Shown piece by piece: positions 15,619 to 24,866 of a stretch of DNA of 64,000 nucleotides (its first letter is position 1; every line of letters starts with the position of its first letter). The notes beneath the pieces are model-generated. The model saw only the letters and a list, made by a program, of their open reading frames with translations, was not told the origin of the DNA and did not search any database. Made by a program: the position numbers and the translations under genes. This DNA is from G963667075 sp963667075 (GTDB lineage Bacteria > Pseudomonadota > Alphaproteobacteria > Micavibrionales > Micavibrionaceae): positions 2,060,351-2,124,350 of the forward strand of contig OY762938.1 in assembly GCA_963667075.1 (NCBI GenBank), read 5' to 3'.

Positions 15619-16440
15619 ATGACGAATAATAATGCAACTTCACCCCTTATGGCTGGTAAAAAAGGTCTGATTATGGGGGTCGCTAATGATCATTCTATTG
15701 CCTGGGGTATCGCAAAAGCTCTGGCAGAGCAGGGGGCAGAGCTGGCCTTTACATATCAGGGGGATGCTTTTGAAAAACGGGTAAGGCCGTTGTCCGAGTC
15801 TGTGAATTCTGATCTTTTGCTTCCTTGTGATGTTTCATCCGAGGCTGATCTGGATAACGTTTTCAATATGTTAAAGGATGAATGGGGCACACTGGACTTT
15901 ATCGTTCACGCTGTGGCGTACTCCAACAAGGAAGAGCTGACCGGGCATTATGTGGATACAACACTGGAAAACTTCCTGAATACCATGCATATATCCTGTT
16001 ATTCTTTTACCTCTGTGATGAGACGGGCGAAGGACCTTATGACGAAGGGCGGTTCCGCGATTACTTTGTCTTATTATGGCGCTGAAAAAGTGATGCCCAA
16101 TTATAATGTCATGGGGGTTGCCAAAGCGGCACTGGAATCCTCTGTGCGTTATCTGGCCGCGGATCTTGGGAGTAAAAATATCCGTGTGAATGCTATTTCT
16201 GCCGGGCCTATGCGCACGCTTGCTGGTTCTGCGATTGGCAGTGCGCGCAAGACATTCAAGTACAACGTTCTGACCTGTCCATTACAACGTAATGTGGAGT
16301 TGGAAGAATTGGGCGGCACAGGTTTGTATCTGCTCTCTGATCTCTCTTCTGCTGTGACTGGCGAAGTGCATTACGTCGATTGCGGCTTTAACGTCATCGG
16401 CATGCCCCCACACGATAATCTGTCGGAGCTGGCGGGGTAG
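15619..16440 (+). CDS. fabI: enoyl-ACP reductase FabI (copy 1)
   Basis: An NADH-dependent reductase for the last step of each elongation cycle. It is 273 residues. The FabI-type dinucleotide motif is GVANDHSIAWGIA (residues 20-32) and the catalytic Tyr-x6-Lys pair is Y162/K169 in NYNVMGVAKA. It begins 11 bp after fabB and is clearly in that operon. A second, divergent FabI lies at 59885-60646. FabI is the target of triclosan and isoniazid-type inhibitors in other bacteria. Confidence 0.94.
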   Translation: MTNNNATSPLMAGKKGLIMGVANDHSIAWGIAKALAEQGAELAFTYQGDAFEKRVRPLSESVNSDLLLPCDVSSEADLDNVFNMLKDEWGTLDFIVHAVAYSNKEELTGHYVDTTLENFLNTMHISCYSFTSVMRRAKDLMTKGGSAITLSYYGAEKVMPNYNVMGVAKAALESSVRYLAADLGSKNIRVNAISAGPMRTLAGSAIGSARKTFKYNVLTCPLQRNVELEELGGTGLYLLSDLSSAVTGEVHYVDCGFNVIGMPPHDNLSELAG

Positions 16441-16472
16441 AGTGGTAAGTATAAAAATATTCCCATAACATA

Positions 16473-16499
16473 TTGACATATTGTTTTTTTCTGTACTTT
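16473..16499 (+). promoter_or_regulatory. possible promoter of the SPFH gene
   Basis: TTGACA (16473-16478) is a perfect -35, but the best -10 is a poor TACTTT at 16494-16499 with 15-bp spacing. It lies 32 bp before the chosen ATG. Confidence 0.35.
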
Positions 16500-16530
16500 G
16501 ACTTCTTTAAATAATAGAAAGGAATTTAAT

Positions 16531-17418
16531 ATGAATTATGGTTATGACGATCCTTCACTGCTTGATAAGCTTGCTGCCAATTGGCAATATATTGGTGCGG
16601 CTACTGTTGGATTACTATGGGCGTCTTCTTGTTTACATGGGCTAAATAGAAATGAGGCCAAGGTCATAACATCAATGTTTGGTAAGCCAAAGGGCGTGTT
16701 GTCTTCTGAAGGGCTGAATGTAACAGCGCCATGGCCTTTAACAAGAGTTTTTCAAACCGTCTCTACAGCAAAGCAGCCAGTAAAAGATGAATTGTATTGT
16801 AAAACAAGCAATAACGTTACACTCAATGTTCCAATCACGACAGAATATAGAATCGTTGATCCTGAAAAATTTGCTTACGCGTCGCTTGATCCTATTGGAA
16901 CAATGAAAGACAAAGTGTCTCGTGCTGTAAAATCGAAAATTAATGACCTTGAGTATTCTGCTGTGCAGGCAGAAATAGGACAAATTACAACGGCTGTGAA
17001 AGAGAGTTTGGATGCTGAGCTTTTGAAAGAATACGGCATTGAACTTATTGATATTATCGTCGATGAGCCAGTACCTGATTCAAAAATTGAGGAAGCACTT
17101 AATCGTAGGGAGGCCGCAAAATTATCCGAGGATGCCGGTAAACGTGAAGGGAATGCTGAAGCTCTTCGTATTATAGAGCTTTCAAAAGGGGTGATCGAAG
17201 GGGCTGAAAAGTTAAATGAGAGTGCTGTAAAGGCTGGTTTTGTGAGTGCTGCGCAAGTCATTGAAATGGCACAAAAACATATTGCAATTACTGATGCAAA
17301 TCAGGGCAGAGGTAATGTTGTTATTGATGTTGGCCATTCTTCAAACGCTTCCTTTGCAGCCGGTATGGCTACTCAAATGAGAAAAGAAGCCGCAGCCAGC
17401 ACACCTAAGCCAAGTTAA
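16531..17418 (+). CDS. SPFH (band 7/prohibitin) domain membrane protein
   Basis: A 295-residue protein. The ATG at 16531 is preferred over 16498 because AGAAAGGA precedes it. The order is: short N-terminus, one membrane helix (YIGAATVGLLWASSCLHGL), then the SPFH domain (NEAKVITSMFGKPKGVLSSEGLN, PLTRVFQTV, ITTEYRIVDPEKFAYA), and a coiled-coil part rich in Glu and Ala. Proteins of this type form membrane-bound rings or scaffolds that influence proteases and lipid domains. It follows fabI in the same direction but probably has its own promoter. Its exact role is not evident. Confidence 0.85.
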   Translation: MNYGYDDPSLLDKLAANWQYIGAATVGLLWASSCLHGLNRNEAKVITSMFGKPKGVLSSEGLNVTAPWPLTRVFQTVSTAKQPVKDELYCKTSNNVTLNVPITTEYRIVDPEKFAYASLDPIGTMKDKVSRAVKSKINDLEYSAVQAEIGQITTAVKESLDAELLKEYGIELIDIIVDEPVPDSKIEEALNRREAAKLSEDAGKREGNAEALRIIELSKGVIEGAEKLNESAVKAGFVSAAQVIEMAQKHIAITDANQGRGNVVIDVGHSSNASFAAGMATQMRKEAAASTPKPS

Positions 17419-17421
17419 TTA

Positions 17422-17530
17422 TATAGAAGCCTTTCGCAAAAGGTCCGATTATTGCTTTCCCCGTGAAAACGGGGAGCTTCAACTCATTGTTTTTAAAAGA
17501 GTGTATCTTGCCGATTCCCGCCTACGCGGG
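17422..17530 (+). repeat. family B miniature element, left part
   Basis: Starts TATAGAAGCCTTTCGCAAAA and continues through the TTTCCCCGTGAAAACGGGGA hairpin and the TTGTTTTTAAAAGAG block shared with the copy at 60815-60976. The usual right end (AGAGCCTTCTATA) is absent; instead a CCCGCCTACGCGGGA hairpin follows. The remaining bases to 17619 show no gene. Confidence 0.6.
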
Positions 17531-17619
17531 AGAAGATTCACCTTCGGCTGTCTGTGTAGATACAAATGGGGATCCCACCTATTCAGAAAGTGCTTTGCAT
17601 TAGTATTATTTCAGGGCTG

Positions 17620-18372
17620 TTAGTGTACAGTCAGGAGGTTTTCTTCGATAACGTCCGGGGTGTCTGTAAGAAAGGCATCGACGCCCCAGCTTTGTAGGAG
17701 GCGGGCGCGCATCGGATCATTAATGGCATAGGCCAGAACACGTTTTTCGAGATCTATCAGTTCTTCGATTTGCTCACGCTGACATGTTTCCCCATTTATA
17801 TTGACGGTTTTTACATCAAGATAGGATATCAGGTCTTTCCAGTTTTCCGGCCATTCTTCGTTGGGGAGGATTAAGCCTCTGGCCCAGTCTGTAGCTATGT
17901 CCTGCGCCGTTTCAAGGCTGACATGGGAAAGACTGGATATGAGTAACTTATCGTGGTCATCCCATATCTGGGATAAGAGATCAAGCGCGACTTCTGCTGT
18001 TTCTTTTTCACGGCCAGGGCAGGACTTAATCGTAAGATTTAAGCCAAGATCGTGCTCTATCAGGACGTCTACAGCTTCTTCCAATGTTGGAATCTTTAGC
18101 CCCGTAAAGCTATCAGCATACCAACTACCGGCTTCCAACTGTTTAAGGTCTTCGTAAGTGGTTTGTGCGATTTTACCAGAGCCGTTTGTGGTGCGCTCCA
18201 GATCGTCATCATGAAATAGAACAGGGACTTGGTCATGCGTCAGTTTGACATCCAACTCCACCCATTTTACGCCCATGTCAGCGGCGGTATGGATAGAGTC
18301 AAGCGTGTTCTCAGGCGCGTACCCTGCCGCGCCTCTATGACCTATGATTTTTGGGAGCTTTAGGCTCATCAA
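17620..18372 (-). CDS. glycerophosphodiester phosphodiesterase
   Basis: A 250-residue GDPD-family enzyme that cleaves glycerophosphodiesters to glycerol-3-phosphate and an alcohol. The N-terminal IIGHRGAAGYAPENT holds the catalytic His (H12) and metal-binding Glu (E21). WVELDVKLTHDQVPVLFHDDDL supplies the metal-binding E and D and the second His. The end (WGVDAFLTDTPDVI) is also typical. It has no signal peptide, so it is a cytoplasmic, UgpQ-like type. It is the last gene of the rimP-rpsO run, 9 bp after rpsO. The start may be Met1 or Met2. Confidence 0.92.
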   Translation of the reverse strand: MMSLKLPKIIGHRGAAGYAPENTLDSIHTAADMGVKWVELDVKLTHDQVPVLFHDDDLERTTNGSGKIAQTTYEDLKQLEAGSWYADSFTGLKIPTLEEAVDVLIEHDLGLNLTIKSCPGREKETAEVALDLLSQIWDDHDKLLISSLSHVSLETAQDIATDWARGLILPNEEWPENWKDLISYLDVKTVNINGETCQREQIEELIDLEKRVLAYAINDPMRARLLQSWGVDAFLTDTPDVIEENLLTVH

Positions 18373-18381
18373 TCTCGCCTG

Positions 18382-18651
18382 TTAGCGGCGGATGCCAAGG
18401 CGTTTAATAAGATCCTGATAACGTGCTTCTTCTTTGCCTTTTAGGTAATCAAGCAATTTACGGCGTTTGGCTACCATCGCCAGAAGACCGCGGCGGCTGT
18501 GGAAGTCATGTTTGTGACTTTGCATGTGCCCAGACAGGTTGTTGATACGTTCTGTCAGTACAGCGACTTGTACTTCTGGTGAGCCTGTATCGCCTTTTTT
18601 TGTCTCGAATTCGGCGATTAATTCTTGTTTTCTTTCTGCTGTAATCGACAT
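18382..18651 (-). CDS. rpsO: 30S ribosomal protein S15
   Basis: 89 residues, the full standard length. Diagnostic stretches are KKGDTGSPEVQVAVLTERI, LSGHMQSHKHDFHSRRGLL and KRRKLLDYLKG. S15 binds the central domain of 16S rRNA early in small-subunit assembly. It lies 22 bp after truB, the common truB-rpsO order. Confidence 0.98.
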   Translation of the reverse strand: MSITAERKQELIAEFETKKGDTGSPEVQVAVLTERINNLSGHMQSHKHDFHSRRGLLAMVAKRRKLLDYLKGKEEARYQDLIKRLGIRR

Positions 18652-18673
18652 CGTGTACTCCTTTTCTTTTACG

Positions 18674-19630
18674 TTATAAATTAAACACCCGCACGGGATG
18701 TATGTCTATGCCTTCCACTTCGACCAAAGCAACAGCTTTGCCATCATGGAGGACTAGTGCTTCAACAGGTTCCTGTTCTTCTATATCAATGCCGCATTGC
18801 TCTATACGAGCGATGTTGTGGCGGGATATGAAGGACAGTTTTTGTCCCTGTTTTAGCTTTGCTGCTTCCTGATCTGTTACACAGAGCGCCGGGATGTCGT
18901 CCAGCATACTCTGAATCGGGCGCAAGCAATTGTCCAAACAATTGTTTAGAGCCGTGGCACTATGGTCAAAATTTTCAAAAAAGTCCAGAGAAATCGCATC
19001 CTCGAGTGTAAAAGGCCCAACGCTTTCCCGTTTTAGCGAGGAAATATAACCATAGCAGCCTAGTCCCCGTCCTAAATCACGAGCGATAGAACGGATATAC
19101 GTGCCTTTTCCGCAGACACAGCGGAAAGAGGCCGTATCTTTTGTGTGCTCTATAAGGTTAAGGGATTCGATGTACACATCTCGTTTGGCAATATCCACGG
19201 TCTCACCGGCGCGGGCGAGATCATAGGCGCGTTTGCCATCAATCTTGATGGCAGAAAATTGTGGGGGGATTTGCTCTATATCACCAATAAAGGAGGGAAT
19301 TAGGGCCAGAACAGCGTCTTTTTCCGGCCGGTTTTCTGATCTGTGGAGGATTTGACCTTCGGAATCGTCTGTGTCGCGTTCTTCTCCCCATGTGACTGTG
19401 AAAGCATATGTTTTTAAGCTGTCTTGTGCAAAAGCAATTGTTTTTGTTGCTTCGCCAAGGGCTATGGGTAAAATGCCTTCCGCTAGAGGATCAAGCGTGC
19501 CGCCATGTCCCGCTTTACGGGCATCCAGTGCGCGGCGTACGATGTTTAGTGCTTTTGTTGATTCTATGCCTTTTGGCTTGTTCAGATTAATCCAGCCATT
19601 AATGAGCTGTCCCTTTTTACGCCTGCCCAT
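18674..19630 (-). CDS. truB: tRNA pseudouridine-55 synthase TruB
   Basis: Converts U55 in the tRNA T-loop to pseudouridine. It is 318 residues. The catalytic aspartate is D47 in GHGGTLDPLAEGILP. The motifs NLNKPKGIESTKAL, IPPQFSAIKIDGKRAYDLAR and CGKGTYIRSIARDLG are all present. A C-terminal part of about 60 residues ending PVRVFNL is PUA-like. The stop of rbfA lies 2 bp upstream, so the genes are tightly coupled. Confidence 0.97.
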   Translation of the reverse strand: MGRRKKGQLINGWINLNKPKGIESTKALNIVRRALDARKAGHGGTLDPLAEGILPIALGEATKTIAFAQDSLKTYAFTVTWGEERDTDDSEGQILHRSENRPEKDAVLALIPSFIGDIEQIPPQFSAIKIDGKRAYDLARAGETVDIAKRDVYIESLNLIEHTKDTASFRCVCGKGTYIRSIARDLGRGLGCYGYISSLKRESVGPFTLEDAISLDFFENFDHSATALNNCLDNCLRPIQSMLDDIPALCVTDQEAAKLKQGQKLSFISRHNIARIEQCGIDIEEQEPVEALVLHDGKAVALVEVEGIDIHPVRVFNL

Positions 19631-19632
19631 GC

Positions 19633-20040
19633 TTAATTACCAAACTCGTCTTCTGTTTCTTCATTGCGGCTCTGAGGGATGTTTTTTAAGATATTTTCTA
19701 TTTTTTGGGCTTCATCAAAGCTTTGATCGGTAACAAAACGCACGCGTGGTGTAAATTTTATATCGAGCTTCCGGTTAATCTCTTTTTGGAAGAGATTGGA
19801 TTCCTCGTTCAAGGATTCCAGGAGCTCTTCAATGTGAAGGCCGCCAAGCGACATCACATAAGCTGTGGCCTGCCTGAGATCGGGGGAGGTTCTTACCTCT
19901 GAAACCGTTATGTTGTGGGCCTCTTCTATGAGTAGCTCACTACGAAAATGACCGCGCTGTAATGTTTCAGAGATCACGTGACGGAGTTGTTCTCCGACAC
20001 GCAGTTGTCTTTGGGATGGGGCGCGGGAAGGATGACGCAT
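19633..20040 (-). CDS. rbfA: ribosome-binding factor A
   Basis: A 135-residue KH-fold protein that helps mature the 5' end of 16S rRNA. VGEQLRHVISETLQRGHFR at the start and SEVRTSPDLRQATAYVMSLG are diagnostic, as is KFTPRVRFVTDQSFDEAQKIE. It lies between infB and truB as usual. Confidence 0.96.
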   Translation of the reverse strand: MRHPSRAPSQRQLRVGEQLRHVISETLQRGHFRSELLIEEAHNITVSEVRTSPDLRQATAYVMSLGGLHIEELLESLNEESNLFQKEINRKLDIKFTPRVRFVTDQSFDEAQKIENILKNIPQSRNEETEDEFGN

Positions 20041-20078
20041 TTTCTTCTCGATCTCTTTAATTTAAGCCGTTAAAAAAA

Positions 20079-22643
20079 CTATTCAAACGATCTGGCTTCT
20101 TCTACGACCTCGAAACATTCGATGATGTCACCTTCTTTGATATCATCATAGTTTTCAAAGGCCATACCACATTCCATACCTTCTTTAACCTCTTTCACTT
20201 CATCCTGGAAGCGTTTTAGAGTTTTGAGAGAGCCTTCATGGATGACTACATTATCCCGTAACAAACGAACATTTGCCCCACGTTTTACGTTGCCTGTCGT
20301 TACCATACAGCCTGCAATATTGCCGACTTTTGTAATGCGGAAGACCTGACGGATTTCGGCCTGCCCCAGATATTCTTCGCGAATAGTGGGGGACAGCATC
20401 CCACCCAGAATGGCTTTGGCATCATCAATGGCGTTATAGATCACGTTATAGTAACGCATATCTATACCATCTCTTTGTGCCAGATCGCGTGCTTGTGCAT
20501 TGGCACGAACATTAAAGCCGATAATCAGGGCACCGGAGGCTTTGGCCAGCGTTACGTCAGATTCTGTAATACCACCAACACCTGTGTGCAGGATTTGTAC
20601 TTCAAGCTCTTTGTTCTCTTCTGTCAGTTTTTCAAGAGAGCCGACAAGTGCTTCAACCGAGCCGTGTACGTCACCTTTAATAAGGACGGGAAGTTTTTTC
20701 TTCTCGCCTTCTTTGGCTCTGGCCATGAGCTGTTCAAGAGACGAATGTCCAGCTTTGATCGCAGAGGCGGCCTCGCGTTTTTTGCGCTGTCTGTAAGAGC
20801 TGATTTCGCGGGCTCTTGCTTCATCGCTTACAACGATAAACTGATCACCAGCGTCTGGTGTGCCGTTAAGGCCAAGTACCTCGACAGGTTGTCCTGGAAT
20901 GGCGGTGTCAATATTTTGACCGCGGTCATTGATCAGGGCACGAACTTTACCCCATTCAGCGCCAACTACAAAAATATCGCCAATTTTCAATGTACCTTTT
21001 TGGATCAGGACAGTAGCAACGGAGCCACGGCCCTGTTCCAGTTTGGCTTCAACAACGGTGCCTTGTGCTGTTCTGTTTGGATTGGCTCTAAGTTCCAAGA
21101 CTTCTGCCTGAAGAAGAATCGTTTCTTCCAGCTTATCAAGATTTATTTTCTTCTTCGCGGAAACTTCCAGACACAGAACATCGCCGCCCATATCCTCAAT
21201 CACAACTTCGTGCTGAAGAAGGTCTTGCTTAACCTTATTCGGGTTGGCGTCAGGGAGGTCAATTTTGTTGATCGCAATGATCAAGGGAACATCGGCTGCC
21301 TTGGCGTGGTTAATGGCCTCGATGGTTTGTGGCATGATACTGTCATTTGCTGCGACAACCAGAATAACAAGGTCGGTGACATTGGCACCACGAGCCCGCA
21401 TTTCAGTAAAGGCCGCGTGACCTGGGGTATCAAGGAATGTAATTTTATCACCACCGGAAAGCTGTACCTGATAGGCTCCGATATGCTGTGTAATACCACC
21501 AGCCTCACCAGAGACCACATCTGTGGCACGCAACGCATCCAGGAGGGATGTTTTACCGTGGTCAACGTGTCCCATCACCGTTACAACAGGTGGGCGAGGG
21601 ATCATGTCAGTGTTTGTATCTTCTTCGCCTTCAATGCCGGTTTCGATATCTGCCTCTGTCACACGTTTGATCTTGTGGCCGAATTCTTCAACGATCAGCT
21701 CTGCCGTGTCTGCGTCAATGGCCTGATTAATGGTGGCCATAACGCCCATCTGCATGAGTGACTTGATAACATCCGCCCCTTTTTCAGCCATACGGTTAGC
21801 CAGTTCCTGTACCGTAATCGTCTCTGGCACAACCACGTCATGAACAATTTTCTTCGGTGGTTCAGCAGGGTTGAGGGCATTCATACGGGCCTTCTCACGG
21901 GCGCGGCGTTGGGCAGCCAGACTTTTTTGACGCTCTTTGGCGTAATCTTCGTTCAGGGCTTGTGCAACCGTAAGCTTTCCAGATCTGCGACGACCGGATT
22001 CCCCGCGTCTCGGGCTGGCGTTGTTTTTCTTCATACGCTCCCGATAGCTTGTTTTGTCATCTTTTTCGTTGTCTTGCGGTGGTTGATGATGACCGCGAAC
22101 ATTTTTGACAACTTCGGAGCGTTTGCGACGATCATCTTCTTCGCGTTGACGTTCTTGTTCAAGTTCGAGGCGCAAACGTTCGGTTTCTTCCTGCTGTTTG
22201 CGCTCTTCTTCCTCGATTTCTTTTAGTTCTTCGAGTTCACGTCTGCGGAGTTCGTCTTTATCAAGCGGTTTACCTTGCTTTTTCTGTTCGGTTTGTTCCT
22301 GCTTTGCTCTTTCAGCTTCCTCTGCACGACGTCTTGCTGCTTCTTCTTTTTTAAGCTCTTGTTCTTCCAGTGCTTTTTGAAGTGCGCGTACGCGTGTTTC
22401 TTTTTCTTCAGAAGTCAGACCGTCATCATTATTCTTGTCGTCAACAGGATTTTTTCCTGTCGGTGTTTGAGATGATGGCGTCACGCGTCGTCTGCGGACT
22501 TCAACAGCCACAGATTTTCCGCCACGTCCACCAGAGCCGACACCAGGTTGAGCAGGTGCGGTGCTTCCTCCTTTCAGGCTCAGCGTGCCCTTTCCAAGAC
22601 TTAAGGTTTTCTTCTTTTCTTCTTTTTTCTTCTCTTCAGTCAA
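20079..22643 (-). CDS. infB: translation initiation factor IF-2
   Basis: An 854-residue GTPase that places initiator tRNA on the small subunit. The N-terminal third is a long, highly charged region rich in Lys, Glu and Arg, as usual for alphaproteobacterial IF-2. The IF2_N motif (VQELANRMAEKGADVIKSLMQ) precedes the G domain: VMGHVDHGKTS (G1), DTPGHAAF (G3) and NKIDL (G4). Domains II to IV follow, ending ECFEVVEEARSFE. The start is a TTG at 22641-22643 directly after the nusA stop, with AAAGAGGC upstream, so translation is coupled to nusA. Confidence 0.97.
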   Translation of the reverse strand: MTEEKKKEEKKKTLSLGKGTLSLKGGSTAPAQPGVGSGGRGGKSVAVEVRRRRVTPSSQTPTGKNPVDDKNNDDGLTSEEKETRVRALQKALEEQELKKEEAARRRAEEAERAKQEQTEQKKQGKPLDKDELRRRELEELKEIEEEERKQQEETERLRLELEQERQREEDDRRKRSEVVKNVRGHHQPPQDNEKDDKTSYRERMKKNNASPRRGESGRRRSGKLTVAQALNEDYAKERQKSLAAQRRAREKARMNALNPAEPPKKIVHDVVVPETITVQELANRMAEKGADVIKSLMQMGVMATINQAIDADTAELIVEEFGHKIKRVTEADIETGIEGEEDTNTDMIPRPPVVTVMGHVDHGKTSLLDALRATDVVSGEAGGITQHIGAYQVQLSGGDKITFLDTPGHAAFTEMRARGANVTDLVILVVAANDSIMPQTIEAINHAKAADVPLIIAINKIDLPDANPNKVKQDLLQHEVVIEDMGGDVLCLEVSAKKKINLDKLEETILLQAEVLELRANPNRTAQGTVVEAKLEQGRGSVATVLIQKGTLKIGDIFVVGAEWGKVRALINDRGQNIDTAIPGQPVEVLGLNGTPDAGDQFIVVSDEARAREISSYRQRKKREAASAIKAGHSSLEQLMARAKEGEKKKLPVLIKGDVHGSVEALVGSLEKLTEENKELEVQILHTGVGGITESDVTLAKASGALIIGFNVRANAQARDLAQRDGIDMRYYNVIYNAIDDAKAILGGMLSPTIREEYLGQAEIRQVFRITKVGNIAGCMVTTGNVKRGANVRLLRDNVVIHEGSLKTLKRFQDEVKEVKEGMECGMAFENYDDIKEGDIIECFEVVEEARSFE

Positions 22644-24194
22644 TTAAGCCTCTTTTTCTTCCTGGGTCGCTTCAGCTTCTCCAGTTGATTCTTCAGTTTG
22701 TTTTGTATCATCATTTTCAAACCAGTGTGCCCTGGCTTTCATGATGAGATCATTTGCTTCTGATTCTTTCATCTGGGTTTCTCCCAGAATTTCAACCAGC
22801 TCATCACCGGCCAAGTCAGCCAAGTCATCACGTGACTTGATATCGTTTTCGCCAAGCTTGATAATCATGTCGGCACTAAGGCCTTCGAATTCAAGAAGAT
22901 CGTCTTGAATGCCAAGTTCTTTTTGTCTGGAAGAAAGCTCATCCTGTTTGGCATCAAGCCATGCGTTGGCACGATTTTGAAGTTCCTGAGAAATTTCTTC
23001 CTCAAAGCCCTCTATCTGGTTTAACTCGGAAACGTCTGTGTATGCAATTTCCTCGACTTTTGTGAAACCTTCCGCAACAAGCAGGTGTGCGATCACATCG
23101 TCCACATCCAAGGCTTCGATAAAGAGCGTTGAACGTGTCTGGAATTCGGTTGTGCGACGTTCTGATTCTTCGGCTTCTGTCATAATGTCGATACTCCATC
23201 CAGACAGGATAGAGGCCAGACGCACATTTTGCCCACGGCGGCCAATCGCTAGACTGAGTTGTTCGTCCGGGACAACAACATCCATACGTTTTTTCTCTTC
23301 ATCCAGCACTACCTTCGTGACTTCAGCAGGGGAAAGTGCACTAACAACGAAGCTTGGAACATCTTCAGTCCATGGAATGATATCAATTTTCTCGCCTTGC
23401 AATTCATTTACAACGGCCTGCACGCGGGAACCGCGCATACCAACGCAAGCACCGACAGGGTCAATGCCGCTGTCATGTGAGAGGACAGCAATTTTGGCAC
23501 GGCTGCCGGGATCACGGGCCACGGCTTTAATCTCAATAATACCGTCATAGATTTCAGGGACTTCCTGCATGAACAGTTTTTCCATGAATTCCGGGCGTGT
23601 ACGGGACAGAAAGATCTGTGGGCCCCGTTGTTCTTCACGTACGTCATAGATGTAAGCCCGCACACGGTCGTTATTTTTCAGGTGTTCACGTGGGAGGCAT
23701 TCGTCACGGCGAAGCAGCGCTTCTCCGCGCCCAATATCCACGGTCGCATTGCCGTATTCTACGCGCTTGATTTGTCCGTTAACGATTTCACCAACGGAAT
23801 CTTTATATTCTTCGTATTGTTTTCTGCGTTCGGCTTCACGCACTTTCTGGACAATAACCTGTTTGGCCGTCTGTGCCGCGATACGGCCGTAATCAAAAGG
23901 AGGGAGTTCATCGACAAGAAAATCACCGATAGCAGCGTCTTTCTTTTCTTTTATGGCTTGTTCCAGTGTGATTTGTGCAGCCTCATTTTCAATAAGCTCT
24001 GCTTCGCAAACTTCCCGGTAACGTTTTAGTGTAAGCGTGCCGGAGCGACGATCAATGTTCGCACGGATGTCAAAGTCATGACCATATTTAGTTCGGCCAG
24101 CTTTTTGAATCGCTTCTTCCATAGCACCGAGAACGATTTCACGGTCTATACTTTTTTCACGGGCGACAGCATCTGCAACCTGTAACAATTCCAT
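22644..24194 (-). CDS. nusA: transcription elongation/termination factor NusA
   Basis: A 516-residue factor that modulates RNA polymerase pausing and termination. The domain order is the N-terminal polymerase-binding domain, the S1 domain (GQIKRVEYGNATVDIGRGEA), two KH domains (DPVGACVGMRGSRVQAVVNE and SLAIGRRGQNVRLAS) and C-terminal acidic helix-hairpin-helix repeats (LIKLGENDIKSRDDLADLA). The acidic tail ends EATQEEKEA. It sits between rimP and infB, the canonical order. Confidence 0.97.
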   Translation of the reverse strand: MELLQVADAVAREKSIDREIVLGAMEEAIQKAGRTKYGHDFDIRANIDRRSGTLTLKRYREVCEAELIENEAAQITLEQAIKEKKDAAIGDFLVDELPPFDYGRIAAQTAKQVIVQKVREAERRKQYEEYKDSVGEIVNGQIKRVEYGNATVDIGRGEALLRRDECLPREHLKNNDRVRAYIYDVREEQRGPQIFLSRTRPEFMEKLFMQEVPEIYDGIIEIKAVARDPGSRAKIAVLSHDSGIDPVGACVGMRGSRVQAVVNELQGEKIDIIPWTEDVPSFVVSALSPAEVTKVVLDEEKKRMDVVVPDEQLSLAIGRRGQNVRLASILSGWSIDIMTEAEESERRTTEFQTRSTLFIEALDVDDVIAHLLVAEGFTKVEEIAYTDVSELNQIEGFEEEISQELQNRANAWLDAKQDELSSRQKELGIQDDLLEFEGLSADMIIKLGENDIKSRDDLADLAGDELVEILGETQMKESEANDLIMKARAHWFENDDTKQTEESTGEAEATQEEKEA

Positions 24195-24221
24195 ATTTTT
24201 TCTTCCTTCTTCTTCTTTGTC

Positions 24222-24737
24222 CTAATGTTCGTTTTTATCGGTAACGTCTTTTTTCGTGGCGTTGATAAGAGCATCCGTTAGAACCAGCTTAGCTTTATGC
24301 ACCCTTTCGAAGGGGATTTCAACGGTTTCTCCATCAATTTCCATTTTAATTATGCCATTCTCCTCGCCGAGAAGAGGGCCGCGGAACCTTTTTCGTTCGT
24401 TAATCGGCGGATTGACCTCAACTTTTGCATCGAATCCCTTAAAGCGTTCAAAGTCCTCTACACGGGTCAGCGGGCGGTCTATACCAGGGGAGCTAACCTC
24501 CAGACGGTAGGCCCCTTTAATAGGGTCTTCCACGTCCAGCACCGCACTGATAGAACGGCTGATTTTTGCGCAGTCATCAACGCCTAGATTAAATGTTTGT
24601 GGATCTTCTGCCAGAATCTGCAGTGTTTCCGAGGGACCATCAGCATAAATACGCAACTGTACAAGCGCAAAGCCCATGTCTTTAATGACAGGCTCGACAA
24701 GAGCGATAACTTTTTCTTCCAGTGCGCTTGATTTCAA
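24222..24737 (-). CDS. rimP: ribosome maturation factor RimP
   Basis: A 171-residue protein for small-subunit maturation. Diagnostic stretches are LRIYADGPSETLQILAEDPQ, DCAKISRSISAVLDVEDPI and YRLEVSSPGIDRPLTRVEDF. It is the first gene of the rimP-nusA-infB-rbfA-truB-rpsO operon, which is why a terminator directly upstream (24764-24798) matters: it isolates the operon from the tandem unknown family. Confidence 0.95.
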   Translation of the reverse strand: MKSSALEEKVIALVEPVIKDMGFALVQLRIYADGPSETLQILAEDPQTFNLGVDDCAKISRSISAVLDVEDPIKGAYRLEVSSPGIDRPLTRVEDFERFKGFDAKVEVNPPINERKRFRGPLLGEENGIIKMEIDGETVEIPFERVHKAKLVLTDALINATKKDVTDKNEH

Positions 24738-24763
24738 CGTCTTTTAGGCCCCTTAAAAAATCT

Positions 24764-24798
24764 AATAAAAAAGGCGGGCTTCCTTCCGAAAGTCCCAC
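24764..24798 (-). terminator. rho-independent terminator
   Basis: Read on the minus strand: GGTGGG, a bulged A, CTTTC, loop, GGAAG, CCCGCC, then TTTTTTATT. It lies 70 bp past the stop of the gene at 24867 and 27 bp before rimP, so it ends the transcript of the tandem family. Confidence 0.7.
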
Positions 24799-24866
24799 CC
24801 AACCATGATAATGATCGCGATGTCATGCTGCTTATATAAAACGGCATGACATCAATGTCAAATGAA

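Noticed and set aside
20475..21761. 428-codon ORF opposite infB
   Set aside because: Antisense shadow of a highly conserved gene. Its Phe, Cys and Asn-rich translation is typical of reversed coding sequence.
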